NCBI GenBank assembly: GCA_021295155.1
Contig: JAJTJC010000033.1
Coordinates: 62,001-126,000 of the forward strand
Reading direction: 5' to 3'
DNA length: 64,000 nt
Source of the DNA: Flavobacteriaceae bacterium D16
GTDB taxonomy: Bacteria; Bacteroidota; Bacteroidia; Flavobacteriales; Flavobacteriaceae
The notes under the pieces are model-generated. The model searched no databases. It saw only the letters and a list, made by a program, of their open reading frames with translations, and was not told the origin of the DNA. A program made the position numbers and the translations under genes. Of this stretch, positions 8,724 through 16,242 are shown one piece after another (position 1 is the first letter of the stretch; each line of letters begins with the position of its first letter).

Positions 8724-9986
8724 TTAAGTTCCTCTGATAATTTGTACGGGGTCTACTTTCCTGGCCCGGTTAGAGGGGAGGTAACCTGCAATAAAGGTCG
8801 ATATCAGCGCAAAGGAAATCCCGATCAGATAATAACCAGGCTGGTAATTTACAGGAAAGGTGGTTATTGTAGGCAATGCTTCTGTTTCAAAGGGAACCTG
8901 ATCGATGAGCCTGGAAAATAAAAAACCAATTATCAACCCCAAAAAACCCCCAATGACCCCTATGATCAGTGCCTGGCTCATAAAGATCAACTGCACGTCC
9001 TTACCGGAAAATCCAGTAGCCTTCAGGATGGCAATATCTTTCATCTTCTCATAGATAAGCATATTCAGGATGTTATATATCCCAAAACCTGCGACGATCA
9101 GAAGGGTAATGGAAACAGCATAGGTTATGGTGTTTCTGATGTTTGAACCTGTTTCGAATTGCGCATTGGCCTCTTTGATATCAGTGGCTTTAATACCGAA
9201 TTGCTTTTCCAGGATTTTGGACATGGCAGCTGCCTTCTCGAGGTCGTGCAATTTTATATTGATATCCGTAATGAAGTTTTCCGCTTCACCCTCTATACGT
9301 TGCACGGTTTTAAGGTTGGCATAGCTTTGAATATTGTCAATGTCGGCAATACCACTCTGGTAAATACCTACAATCTTGAGGGGGAAAATATCCCCTTTTA
9401 TGGTGCTTATTTGTACACGGTCTCCAATGTCCAGGGACATGGTTTCTGCAAGTCCGGCCCCCAACAGTATTCCATTGTCCGTGTTTTCAAGAGCTTCCGC
9501 GCTGCCGGCAATCAGGTAGTCATCAAAACTGGATAGCCGTACTTCTTCCATAATATCAATTCCAGTCAAATTTCCACCCAACTCAATGGAGCCCGAGATG
9601 TAAAAGATTTGTGCCCGTAATTGGGGGGAAGCCCCTTTTACGTCCGGGTTATTGCGCAAATGATTCAGAATGGGAAGCGCATTGTGAATTTTAAGCTGAC
9701 TCTGTTTCGGCTTAATGGATCGCACCACATTTACCGCATCCTGCATTTCTTCATAAAGGGCTACCGGTTGTTTTTCAGAAGGCTCTATTTCATTGTAAAG
9801 ATGGATGTGGGGGGTTTGATTAAGAATCAGGTCATCCAGCATTTTATTCAGGCCTGTCATAAAGCTCACCAAAGTGATGTAAGCACCTATGCCAAAGGTA
9901 ACTCCCAATGAGGCAGTGACTGTAGATTTCATCTTGGTGAGCAGATGGGTTTTGGCTATCCCTAGTATGACTTTCCAGTTAGTCAT
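8724..9986 (-). CDS. FtsX/MacB-like ABC transporter permease
   Basis: This 420-residue protein has one N-terminal membrane segment, a large periplasmic domain of about 230 residues (MacB_PCD type) and three C-terminal helices with the FtsX-like motif (ILKATGFSGKDVQLIFMSQAL). It would form the membrane part of a MacB or LolC/E-like machine that moves lipoproteins, peptides or toxins without a transport channel. Its start overlaps the adaptor stop by 4 bp (ATGA), which implies translational coupling. The substrate is unknown. Confidence 0.9.
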   Translation of the reverse strand: MTNWKVILGIAKTHLLTKMKSTVTASLGVTFGIGAYITLVSFMTGLNKMLDDLILNQTPHIHLYNEIEPSEKQPVALYEEMQDAVNVVRSIKPKQSQLKIHNALPILNHLRNNPDVKGASPQLRAQIFYISGSIELGGNLTGIDIMEEVRLSSFDDYLIAGSAEALENTDNGILLGAGLAETMSLDIGDRVQISTIKGDIFPLKIVGIYQSGIADIDNIQSYANLKTVQRIEGEAENFITDINIKLHDLEKAAAMSKILEKQFGIKATDIKEANAQFETGSNIRNTITYAVSITLLIVAGFGIYNILNMLIYEKMKDIAILKATGFSGKDVQLIFMSQALIIGVIGGFLGLIIGFLFSRLIDQVPFETEALPTITTFPVNYQPGYYLIGISFALISTFIAGYLPSNRARKVDPVQIIRGT

Positions 9987-11086
9987 TCTCCAGGTCTTAA
10001 GATGTAGGTGTCTTCATCAAGACCTGAAATAATTTCAACCCTATCCAGGTTCTCAATTCCAGGCTGCACTTCTATTATACCCTCCTCGGTCCTCACTTTG
10101 TTACCATCGAACAAATAATCCTTGGGAATGGTAATCACATCTTCCTTTTCTGTGATAATTATGTTACCCTCGCCTGCGAGCCCGGGATATAATACCTGGG
10201 GTGGGTTGTTGAAGAGGGCTTCAATTTTAAAGGTCTGAGAGCGCTCGTCTTTAAGGGGGTAGATTTTGTTTATCCGGGCTTCAAAGACCTTTGAATCATA
10301 GGCATCCAGAGTGATCAATGCCTTTTGCCCTTCCCTGATCCTTACAATGTCCACCTCGTCCACCAGCATTTCAATTACGAATTTATCGGAACTACCTACC
10401 GCCGCCACGGGTTCCCTGCTGCTGATCAGTTCTCCCTGATTTTTAAATAAGTCATACACAGTTCCGTTAATTTGGCTGGTCACGGTAAAATCGTCTGTGG
10501 CGATCATGGCCGTTTTATAATTGTTTTCCGCTTGAATGAGTTTAGTTTTGAGTTCATTCTTCATGCGCTCATAATTGCCAACAAGCACCTGTAAATTACT
10601 TGAAGCAAGTTCGAAAGTCAGTTTTCGGCTGTCATACTCCACCTCAGAGCCAATTTTTTGGTCCCAGAGCTTCTTTTGTCGGTAATAATTGGCAGAATCG
10701 TTTTTTAGTCTCAGTCTGGCCGCAGTGATTTCATCACGCATACCAGAAAGTACAGCATTGTTGCCGCTATAATTTTCACGCGCAAGCTCCAGGTTAAGCC
10801 TGGTATTCTCCATATTCAGCAGTGGGGTATTATTGACGATTTGGGCAATGGGGTCTCCCTTTTTTATCAGATCGCCCTCCTCCACAAGGTTCTTCTCCAG
10901 GATTCCACCGACAGCCGCATAAACCTGGTAAAGACTGTCTGGCTGAACGGTTACCGAAGAGTAAACAGATTCAGTTAGTTTGGTGCGTGTGGGTTGGATT
11001 TTGTCACTTTGTGTACCACAACGTGAAAGGCAAATACCCAGAAATATTGCGCAAACTAGGATGTGATACCTGAATGGCTGTCTCAT
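9983..11086 (-). CDS. HlyD/MacA-type periplasmic adaptor lipoprotein
   Basis: A 367-residue adaptor. The N-terminal signal ends at a lipobox Cys (LGICLSRCG). A lipoyl half (VYAAVGGILEKNLVEEGDLI), a long coiled hairpin (about 90-175) and the second lipoyl half (VTSQINGTVYDLFKNQGELI) follow, then beta-barrel domains. It should bridge the FtsX-like permease to an outer-membrane factor, which is not encoded nearby. It is 38 bp downstream of the LytTR regulator, and both are likely transcribed from the operator-promoter at 11891-11933. Confidence 0.88.
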   Translation of the reverse strand: MRQPFRYHILVCAIFLGICLSRCGTQSDKIQPTRTKLTESVYSSVTVQPDSLYQVYAAVGGILEKNLVEEGDLIKKGDPIAQIVNNTPLLNMENTRLNLELARENYSGNNAVLSGMRDEITAARLRLKNDSANYYRQKKLWDQKIGSEVEYDSRKLTFELASSNLQVLVGNYERMKNELKTKLIQAENNYKTAMIATDDFTVTSQINGTVYDLFKNQGELISSREPVAAVGSSDKFVIEMLVDEVDIVRIREGQKALITLDAYDSKVFEARINKIYPLKDERSQTFKIEALFNNPPQVLYPGLAGEGNIIITEKEDVITIPKDYLFDGNKVRTEEGIIEVQPGIENLDRVEIISGLDEDTYILRPGE

Positions 11087-11124
11087 TAATCTGTATGTTT
11101 TGGGATAAGTAGACAGGTACGGTA

Positions 11125-11841
11125 TTATTCCAGGGGTTCCAGCCTTCGTTCCAGGCTGGGCTTCCTGCTTCTGCTCATCGGTAAAAGGTTTCCGTTGATT
11201 TCGACGCGCGTACTTGTGAAATTATCCACCTTCTCTAAATTTACGATATATGATCGGTGAATCCTAAGAAATCGATCCCGGGGTAACTTATCTGCCATAG
11301 CCTTCATGGTAGATAGTACCACAACACGTTCGCTTGTTGTGATTAGTTTTACATAATCACCCATGGCTTCCACCCAAAGTAGTTCCGAAACATCCACCTC
11401 CCGTTGTTGTAAGTCGCATCTTATGGTCATAGACTCCTTTTTTTTGGGTTGATGCAAGCCGTTATACTTTTTTAGTGTTTTTTGAACACAGCGTACAAAC
11501 CTCTTTGGATCAAGTGGTTTCAATAGATAGTCTGTAACACCGTAGTCAAAAGCTTTCAAGGCATGTTGTGGCGACGCCGTAATTATAACGGCCTGGGTAC
11601 TTTCATCCAGGGCTTCCATAAAATTAAAGCCGTCAATAAGAGGAAGGTCCACTTCAAGGATAATAAGGTCAACTTTCACCTCACTTATTCTCTTGTATGC
11701 GGCAGTAGGATTATCGTAAGCTCCCAAAAGATGTAGTTGCGGTTGCTTGCTTACAACATGACTAAGTAGCATACGGTGCGTTGGAGATGGATCTAAGATT
11801 AAGGTACCTAATTTGGGTGTGTTCTTTTTCATACCATTCAA
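11125..11841 (-). CDS. LytTR-family regulator with a substituted receiver domain
   Basis: A 238-residue protein: receiver domain (about 11-130) and LytTR DNA-binding domain (about 140-235, including FLRIHRSYIVNLEKV). The receiver keeps the Lys (DYLLKPLDP), but the phosphoacceptor position reads LEVDLP where LDxxMP is usual, so Asp is replaced by Glu 63, and the N-terminal acidic pair is reduced to one Asp (LILDPSP). This suggests it is not switched by phosphorylation and may be permanently active, with control at transcription. ATGs at 11841 and 11832 are both possible starts. It heads the export operon. Confidence 0.88.
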   Translation of the reverse strand: MNGMKKNTPKLGTLILDPSPTHRMLLSHVVSKQPQLHLLGAYDNPTAAYKRISEVKVDLIILEVDLPLIDGFNFMEALDESTQAVIITASPQHALKAFDYGVTDYLLKPLDPKRFVRCVQKTLKKYNGLHQPKKKESMTIRCDLQQREVDVSELLWVEAMGDYVKLITTSERVVVLSTMKAMADKLPRDRFLRIHRSYIVNLEKVDNFTSTRVEINGNLLPMSRSRKPSLERRLEPLE

Positions 11842-11890
11842 TTGAAAAAGTTTAAGAAAGAAACATCTATTCCTTTCTGAATATGCTTAA

Positions 11891-11933
11891 CAAAACTATT
11901 TGCAATATATGGAGCATGAAATGATTATAGTCA
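11891..11933 (-). promoter_or_regulatory. Class II operator-promoter of the LytTR/ABC export operon
   Basis: Palindrome TGATTATAGTCA (11922-11933) is centred 33 bp before a perfect minus-strand -7 box TAGTTTTG (11891-11898). The LytTR start follows about 50-60 bases later. The right half-site is GTCA instead of ATCA. Confidence 0.7.
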
Positions 11934-12002
11934 TCTTTTTCCGACAAAATGGCCTTCAAAATATTGAGGTTTATTTGTAATTCCATCAAAATTAGGGATG
12001 GA

Positions 12003-12014
12003 TGACATTTGTCA
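12003..12014. promoter_or_regulatory. Additional palindrome GATGACA-TT-TGTCATC
   Basis: Within 12001-12016 the two 7-base arms are perfect reverse complements around TT. The core TGAn6TCA is the same skeleton as the regulon operators but with TGAC/GTCA arms, and no -7 box lies 33 bp away on either side. It may be an auxiliary or repressor site for the neighbouring promoters. Confidence 0.35.
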
Positions 12015-12231
12015 TCTTTCTTAACCGGTCTTTACCAAAGCTCCTTTCGGCCTTACCTTAATCGGGCAGTACATTGTTAGAAACTAATCATACTCGGTAT
12101 TCTGGTAATATTGATTAAACAAAAGAAAATTCAACAATAAATATTATCTTTAAAAAAGGCTGTTAATTGACCGATAATCAGCTATCTGATACCGCGAGTT
12201 AATGTTGTTTATCGCTCTAGGGCAATATGGC

Positions 12232-12274
12232 TGATAAAAGTCATGTTATAATATTCATACAGCTACTATTTTTA
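12232..12274 (+). promoter_or_regulatory. Class II operator-promoter of hpf-usp
   Basis: Palindrome TGATAAAAGTCA (12232-12243) is centred 33 bp before the centre of TATTTTTA (12267-12274), a -7 box lacking only the final G. The hpf start codon follows 24 bases after the box. Confidence 0.72.
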
Positions 12275-12298
12275 ATTACGATATAAATTCTTTTACGT

Positions 12299-12598
12299 AT
12301 GACTATCAATATTCAGTATGTTCAAATGCCAAGTAGTGAATCCATGAGCACAATTGTTACTAACAAGCTCAGGAAACTGGAAAAGAAGTTTGAATGGATC
12401 ATTAGTGCAGATGTGTTTTTTAAATTGGAGAACGATCCTAGAGGTAAAGGCAAGATTTGTGAAATACAGTTGAGCGCACCTGGCCCCAGATTATTCGCAA
12501 AAACCGCTGAGGACAATTTTGAAAAAGCTGCAGCTTCCACAATAAAAGAGCTTGAAAGTCAGTTAAAAAAGCGTAAGGAGGTATTTAATAAACACTGA
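12299..12598 (+). CDS. hpf: Ribosome hibernation factor HPF/RaiA, short form
   Basis: A 99-residue protein with the sigma-54 modulation/S30AE fold pattern: an N-terminal strand (INIQYVQMPSSESM), helix KLRKLEKKF, and the segment CEIQLSAPGPRLFAKTAEDNFEKAAASTIKELESQLKK. It matches the short HPF/YfiA length and lacks the C-terminal dimerisation domain of long HPF. Family members bind the 30S decoding centre and stop translation in starved or resting cells. It is first in an operon with a Usp gene (22 bp gap) behind a regulon operator, so hibernation is tied to the same signal as the Usp proteins. Confidence 0.88.
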   Translation: MTINIQYVQMPSSESMSTIVTNKLRKLEKKFEWIISADVFFKLENDPRGKGKICEIQLSAPGPRLFAKTAEDNFEKAAASTIKELESQLKKRKEVFNKH

Positions 12599-12620
12599 CT
12601 CCCTACCCAATTCATAATCC

Positions 12621-13457
12621 ATGGGAAAAATATTAGTACCGGTAGACTTTTCGGAGCATTCAGCCTATGCCCTTGAAGTGGCCGCCTCGTTGGCAAGGCA
12701 ATCAGATTCTGAAATTGTTCTGCTTCACATGATGGGCTTGTCTGAAGCCATATTGACCAAAGACGCCTCTCAGGAGGCCGCAGAGGCGCATTATTACATG
12801 AAACTCACACGAAAGCGTTTCCAGGAATTCCTTGATAAAGATTTTTTGCAGGGGATTAAGGTCCAGGAAATGGTGCAGAATTACAAGATCTTTAGCGAGA
12901 TCAATGAGGTTGCCCTTGAGGTACAGGCAGAGCTCATTGTGATGGGCTCTCACGGGACCAGTGGATTGAGCAGTATTTTTGTAGGTTCCAATACGGAGAA
13001 GGTGGTCCGTACCGCTAAAGTTCCCGTGCTGGTGGTAAAGAAACAACGTCCTGGTTATAAACCGCATAAGGTGGTGTATGCCTGCGATTATAAGGTGGAA
13101 GACTTGAGTGCCTATACAAAGGCCCTCGAGTTATCTAAGCAATGGCAAGCTGAAGTACATTTGGTGTTTGTCAATTTACCTACAGAGCATTTCAAAAGCT
13201 CAGAAGAGATAAAACGCGCACGTGAGATGTTTTTTAAAGTTGCCCACAACGGACAGAAACCTGCTGAGGTCAGTACCCATGTGGTAAGTGATTATTCCAT
13301 AGAGGGAGGTATTTTTTACTTTGCTTCCACAATTGGCGCAGACCTGATTGCCATGCCTACCCATGGCCGCAAAGGTATGGCCCACTTTTTTAAGGGAAGC
13401 ATTGGAGAGGATGTGGCCAACAGGGCGGATATTCCCGTAATTACCTTTAAGGTTTAA
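12621..13457 (+). CDS. Universal stress protein, two-domain, ATP-binding type
   Basis: A 278-residue tandem UspA protein. Domain 1 starts KILVPVDFSEHSAYALEVAA and carries a full ATP signature GSHGTSGLSSIFVGS (G-x2-G-x9-GS). Domain 2 also retains a loop of this kind (PTHGRKGMAHFFKGS), unlike the five-member group further right. So both halves could bind nucleotide. It is co-transcribed with hpf. Its stop is 4 bp from the end of the convergent TerB-like gene. Confidence 0.92.
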   Translation: MGKILVPVDFSEHSAYALEVAASLARQSDSEIVLLHMMGLSEAILTKDASQEAAEAHYYMKLTRKRFQEFLDKDFLQGIKVQEMVQNYKIFSEINEVALEVQAELIVMGSHGTSGLSSIFVGSNTEKVVRTAKVPVLVVKKQRPGYKPHKVVYACDYKVEDLSAYTKALELSKQWQAEVHLVFVNLPTEHFKSSEEIKRAREMFFKVAHNGQKPAEVSTHVVSDYSIEGGIFYFASTIGADLIAMPTHGRKGMAHFFKGSIGEDVANRADIPVITFKV

Positions 13458-13461
13458 AACG

Positions 13462-13860
13462 CTAATTATTAAACAACAGCTGCAATTTGGCTAGCAGGAT
13501 CAATTCCGATTTATTTTTGTCTGCATAGGCTTTGGCGATGGCATTGGCGGTATCCTGGATTAGATTTTTAACTTCTTCTGGAAATTGCTCAGTTGATTGC
13601 TTAAAGTATACAACGAAATCTTCATAGGCCTGCTCTGCAGTAGTGTCTGATCTTCTGGCTAGTTCAAAAGCATGCCAGATGTAATAGGCCATGGAGTAGG
13701 GGGCTTCTGGAAATTTGGGTTTCCAGAATTTTTCAATTTCCCGCTTCAGGCGTAAGGTTTCATCTTCATGAAGGTTGCGGTCGGCAGCAGCTACTGCATA
13801 AAAGAGTTTTCCCAGATTTTCAAACAGTTCGGTGTTGATTTCGGTGCTTTCCATAGTCAT
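13462..13860 (-). CDS. TerB-like helical protein
   Basis: The start at 13860 (MTMESTEINTELF) gives 132 residues and a 4-bp ATGA overlap with the upstream gene, so it is preferred over the upstream in-frame codon at 13899. The helical segment LFYAVAAADRNLHEDETLRLKREI resembles the TerB/DjlA tellurite-resistance-type helical fold, which often has acidic metal-contacting residues. The protein is cytoplasmic with no signal peptide. It is the second gene of a two-gene unit behind the operator at 14123-14165. The exact function is unknown. Confidence 0.6.
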   Translation of the reverse strand: MTMESTEINTELFENLGKLFYAVAAADRNLHEDETLRLKREIEKFWKPKFPEAPYSMAYYIWHAFELARRSDTTAEQAYEDFVVYFKQSTEQFPEEVKNLIQDTANAIAKAYADKNKSELILLAKLQLLFNN

Positions 13861-14099
13861 GAGGTTTGTAGTGGAAGATCTTTGCCCTGGTAGAGACATT
13901 TGTCAACAGGATATCCCAATCGCTTCAATTCCCGGATAACTTCATCGTATACCCCAGGGTCGTCATAATGAAATCGTAAGGCATGGTTATCCAGATCAAA
14001 GCTGATCAGGCTTACGTCAAGAATCCGGTGAAGATTCCGTTCTATAAGTTTACTGTCCGTGAGATTTGTCAGATTGATTAGGCGAACACAAGCTTCCAT
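13857..14099 (-). CDS. Small HMA-fold-like protein without CxxC
   Basis: The proposed start is the ATG at 14099 (MEACVRLINLTNLTDSKLIE), giving 80 residues. An upstream in-frame ATG at 14123 overlaps the -7 box at 14123-14130, so it could not be in the transcript. The pattern (about 25 residues of helix, ILDVSLISFDLDNHALRFHYDD, then VIRELKRLGYPV) follows the ferredoxin-like fold of heavy-metal-associated domains, but the metal-binding CxxC is absent. It overlaps the TerB-like gene by 4 bp. A role as a small partner or sensor is only a guess. Confidence 0.55.
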   Translation of the reverse strand: MEACVRLINLTNLTDSKLIERNLHRILDVSLISFDLDNHALRFHYDDPGVYDEVIRELKRLGYPVDKCLYQGKDLPLQTS

Positions 14100-14122
14100 G
14101 CTGTAAGATTTTGTGATATCCA

Positions 14123-14165
14123 TGAACTTAAAGTTGCTGGAAGACTTTTCCTATGATAGAAATCA
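14123..14165 (-). promoter_or_regulatory. Class II operator-promoter of the HMA-like/TerB unit
   Basis: Strict palindrome TGATAGAAATCA (14154-14165) is centred exactly 33 bp before minus-strand TAAGTTCA (14123-14130, 6 of 8 matches to TAnnTTTG overall). No -7 box lies at the mirror position toward the kinase gene, so the site points left. Confidence 0.65.
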
Positions 14166-14280
14166 TGTTTTGTAATAGGCATTTCCGGAAATGCGTCAAG
14201 GAGCTGCTTCAGTTATGATTTCTTAACTATAATTTCCCGGTATAGCAGGGATTGAAAGGTCTAAATCACGGTAAAACCCC

Positions 14281-14288
14281 TACCTTTG
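14281..14288 (+). promoter_or_regulatory. -7 box of the LOV kinase gene, nearly on top of its start
   Basis: TACCTTTG matches TAnnTTTG fully and ends only 4 bases before the ATG at 14293. The transcript would start at or next to the start codon, so a leaderless mRNA is likely. No TGATnnnnATCA site lies 33 bp upstream, so the kinase itself seems outside the regulon. Confidence 0.5.
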
Positions 14289-14292
14289 TGTT

Positions 14293-16185
14293 ATGCATGT
14301 CTTTGAAAAAAATAGCAGTATTTTTCACCTGCTTTCGGAGGCAATTTCCGATGGTGTTGTTGTGGTAAATCAGGAACATGAAATTGTGTCCATCAACCGA
14401 CATGCGCTGGATTTTTTCGGATATACACAGGAGGAATTACTGGAAAAACCCATGCAGATCCTGGTCCCGGACCGCTTTCAGCAGGTCCATAAGGAACACA
14501 CAACAAACTACTTTAAAACCTCGAAAATAGGGGCAATGGTGGAGGACAAGTGCCTGTTTGGCAGGCGAAAGTCCGGGGAAGATTTTCCCGTTAATATCAG
14601 TTTACATCCCTTTGATTTATACGAGAGAAATTATGCGCTGGCCGTGATTCGGGATTTGACCGAAGAAATAGAGATTCAGCGCAACATTGATCTGCAGACG
14701 GAGGCTATGGATTCTGCTCACAATGGGATTGTTATTACCGACGCTCTTTTACCGGACAACCCCATCATATATGTAAACCAGGCCTTTGAAAATATTACCG
14801 GCTACGACAGGTCGGAAGCCCTCAACCGGAATTGCCGTTTCCTTCAAAGCGGTGACCGGGAGCAGGAAGGTGTGCGTATGATCCGTAACTGTATTAAAGC
14901 TGGGAAAAGTTGTCAGGTGGAGGTTCGGAACTATAAAAAGGATGGTACCCTGTTTTGGAATGAAGTGTCTATCAATCCCATAAAAAATGAGGATGGCATT
15001 GTTACTCATTTTATAGGCATACAAAACGATATCACCGATCGGATAAAAACTGAAGAAGAGGTAAACCACCTGGTCCGCATATTTAATGAGTCCCTCAATG
15101 AAATATTTGTTATAGAAGCGGATAGTCTGAAATTCAGGCATGCGAATTTTGGGGCTTGCAAGAATTCAGGTTTTTCGCTGGGGGAATTGCGGGATATGAC
15201 GGTGCTCGATCTGTTATCCGAATACAGTATTTCCGAGTTTCGCAAACTACTGGAACCGATCTTTAGGAGAAGCCACGCAAAAATCACACTGGAAACCAAT
15301 CTGAAACGCAAGGACGGCACCGATTACCCTGTAGAGGTGCATATGCAATCTTCTACCAAGGAAGACCGCAGGGTAATTATTTGCATAGTACTGGACGTAA
15401 CAGAGAAGCGAAACTATACAAACCGTCTTGAGGCTACCGTGGAGGAACGAACCCGGCGCTTGAAAGAGGCTTTATCCCGCGAAATAGAATTGAATGAACT
15501 AAAGACTAAATTCCTCTCCATGGTGTCTCATGAGTTTAAAACACCATTGAGTGCTATCCTTACATCAGCTACTCTGGTTGGTAAATACGGGGAATCGCAT
15601 AATCAGGAGAAACGTGAAAAGCACCTTCAAACCATTACCAGGGAAGTAAAACATCTCAACAATATCCTGAATGATTTCCTATCGATAGAAAAGTTTGAAA
15701 AAGGCAAGGAAATCTATAACCTGACCAACTTTTCACTCAGTAAGGTTATTGACGAGGTGATCTATAATGCCAATATGATATTAAAAAGCGGACAGCGTAT
15801 TGGCTATCCGAAGGGCGTGGACGAGCTGGTTATTTGTCAGGATGAGAAAATTATTTCCCTGGTCCTGATCAACCTGTTATATAACGCTATTAAATACTCC
15901 CCCGAAGATACCCTCATTGATTTGCAGGTAACCCTTACCAGTGACTCCTTGATCCTTAAAGTGAGTGATGAGGGAATAGGCATCCCGGAAAAGGACCAGA
16001 AATTTATATTTGACCGCTATTTTCGTGCTGAGAATGTCTTGCTTACCCAGGGTACCGGGATTGGGCTTAACATTGTCAAAACCCATATTGAATCTCTTGG
16101 AGGGTCCATAAGTTTTGAAAGCGTGGAGAATAAAGGCACAACTTTTACTGCTGTGCTACCGGTTGACAATAATGCCTGTACCTGA
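14293..16185 (+). CDS. LOV-domain sensor histidine kinase (PAS-LOV-PAS-HisKA-HATPase)
   Basis: A 630-residue cytoplasmic kinase with no membrane segments. PAS1 spans about 8-125. The second PAS (about 133-250) is a LOV domain: NCRFLQ at 180-185 supplies the photoreactive Cys 181, and NYKKDG (Asn 213), FWN (Asn 223) and IGIQ (Gln 244) supply the flavin contacts known from blue-light LOV proteins. PAS3 spans about 255-375 and a coiled coil follows. HisKA has His 413 in MVSHEFKTPLS. The HATPase has N-box NLLYNAIKYS, DEGIGIP and GTGIGL. A receiver-Crp gene follows 57 bp downstream and is its probable partner. Redox sensing by the other PAS domains is possible but no haem or Fe-S ligands are evident. 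Confidence 0.93.
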   Translation: MHVFEKNSSIFHLLSEAISDGVVVVNQEHEIVSINRHALDFFGYTQEELLEKPMQILVPDRFQQVHKEHTTNYFKTSKIGAMVEDKCLFGRRKSGEDFPVNISLHPFDLYERNYALAVIRDLTEEIEIQRNIDLQTEAMDSAHNGIVITDALLPDNPIIYVNQAFENITGYDRSEALNRNCRFLQSGDREQEGVRMIRNCIKAGKSCQVEVRNYKKDGTLFWNEVSINPIKNEDGIVTHFIGIQNDITDRIKTEEEVNHLVRIFNESLNEIFVIEADSLKFRHANFGACKNSGFSLGELRDMTVLDLLSEYSISEFRKLLEPIFRRSHAKITLETNLKRKDGTDYPVEVHMQSSTKEDRRVIICIVLDVTEKRNYTNRLEATVEERTRRLKEALSREIELNELKTKFLSMVSHEFKTPLSAILTSATLVGKYGESHNQEKREKHLQTITREVKHLNNILNDFLSIEKFEKGKEIYNLTNFSLSKVIDEVIYNANMILKSGQRIGYPKGVDELVICQDEKIISLVLINLLYNAIKYSPEDTLIDLQVTLTSDSLILKVSDEGIGIPEKDQKFIFDRYFRAENVLLTQGTGIGLNIVKTHIESLGGSISFESVENKGTTFTAVLPVDNNACT

Positions 16186-16206
16186 AAAGAAAGGGATCTT
16201 TTATTT

Positions 16207-16214
16207 GTATCTTA
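16207..16214 (+). promoter_or_regulatory. Possible -7 box of the receiver-Crp gene
   Basis: TATCTTAG matches 7 of 8 positions of TAnnTTTG, 28 bases before the ATG at 16243. No regulon palindrome lies upstream. Readthrough from the kinase gene is also possible. Confidence 0.4.
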
Positions 16215-16242
16215 GTATTACTCTTGTGTTAAAGGATCTTGC

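Larger units (their letters stand above)
11842..12298. other. Divergent intergenic region between the LytTR operon and hpf
   Basis: These 457 bases hold no gene. They contain the operator-promoter reading left (11891-11933), a further palindrome (12003-12014) and the operator-promoter reading right (12232-12274). The rest is AT-rich without other structure that I can see. Confidence 0.7.

Noticed and set aside
12003-12014. Palindrome TGACATTTGTCA as a twelfth regulon promoter
   Set aside because: No -7 box at 32-33 bp on either side and half-sites differ, so it is listed only as an auxiliary site.
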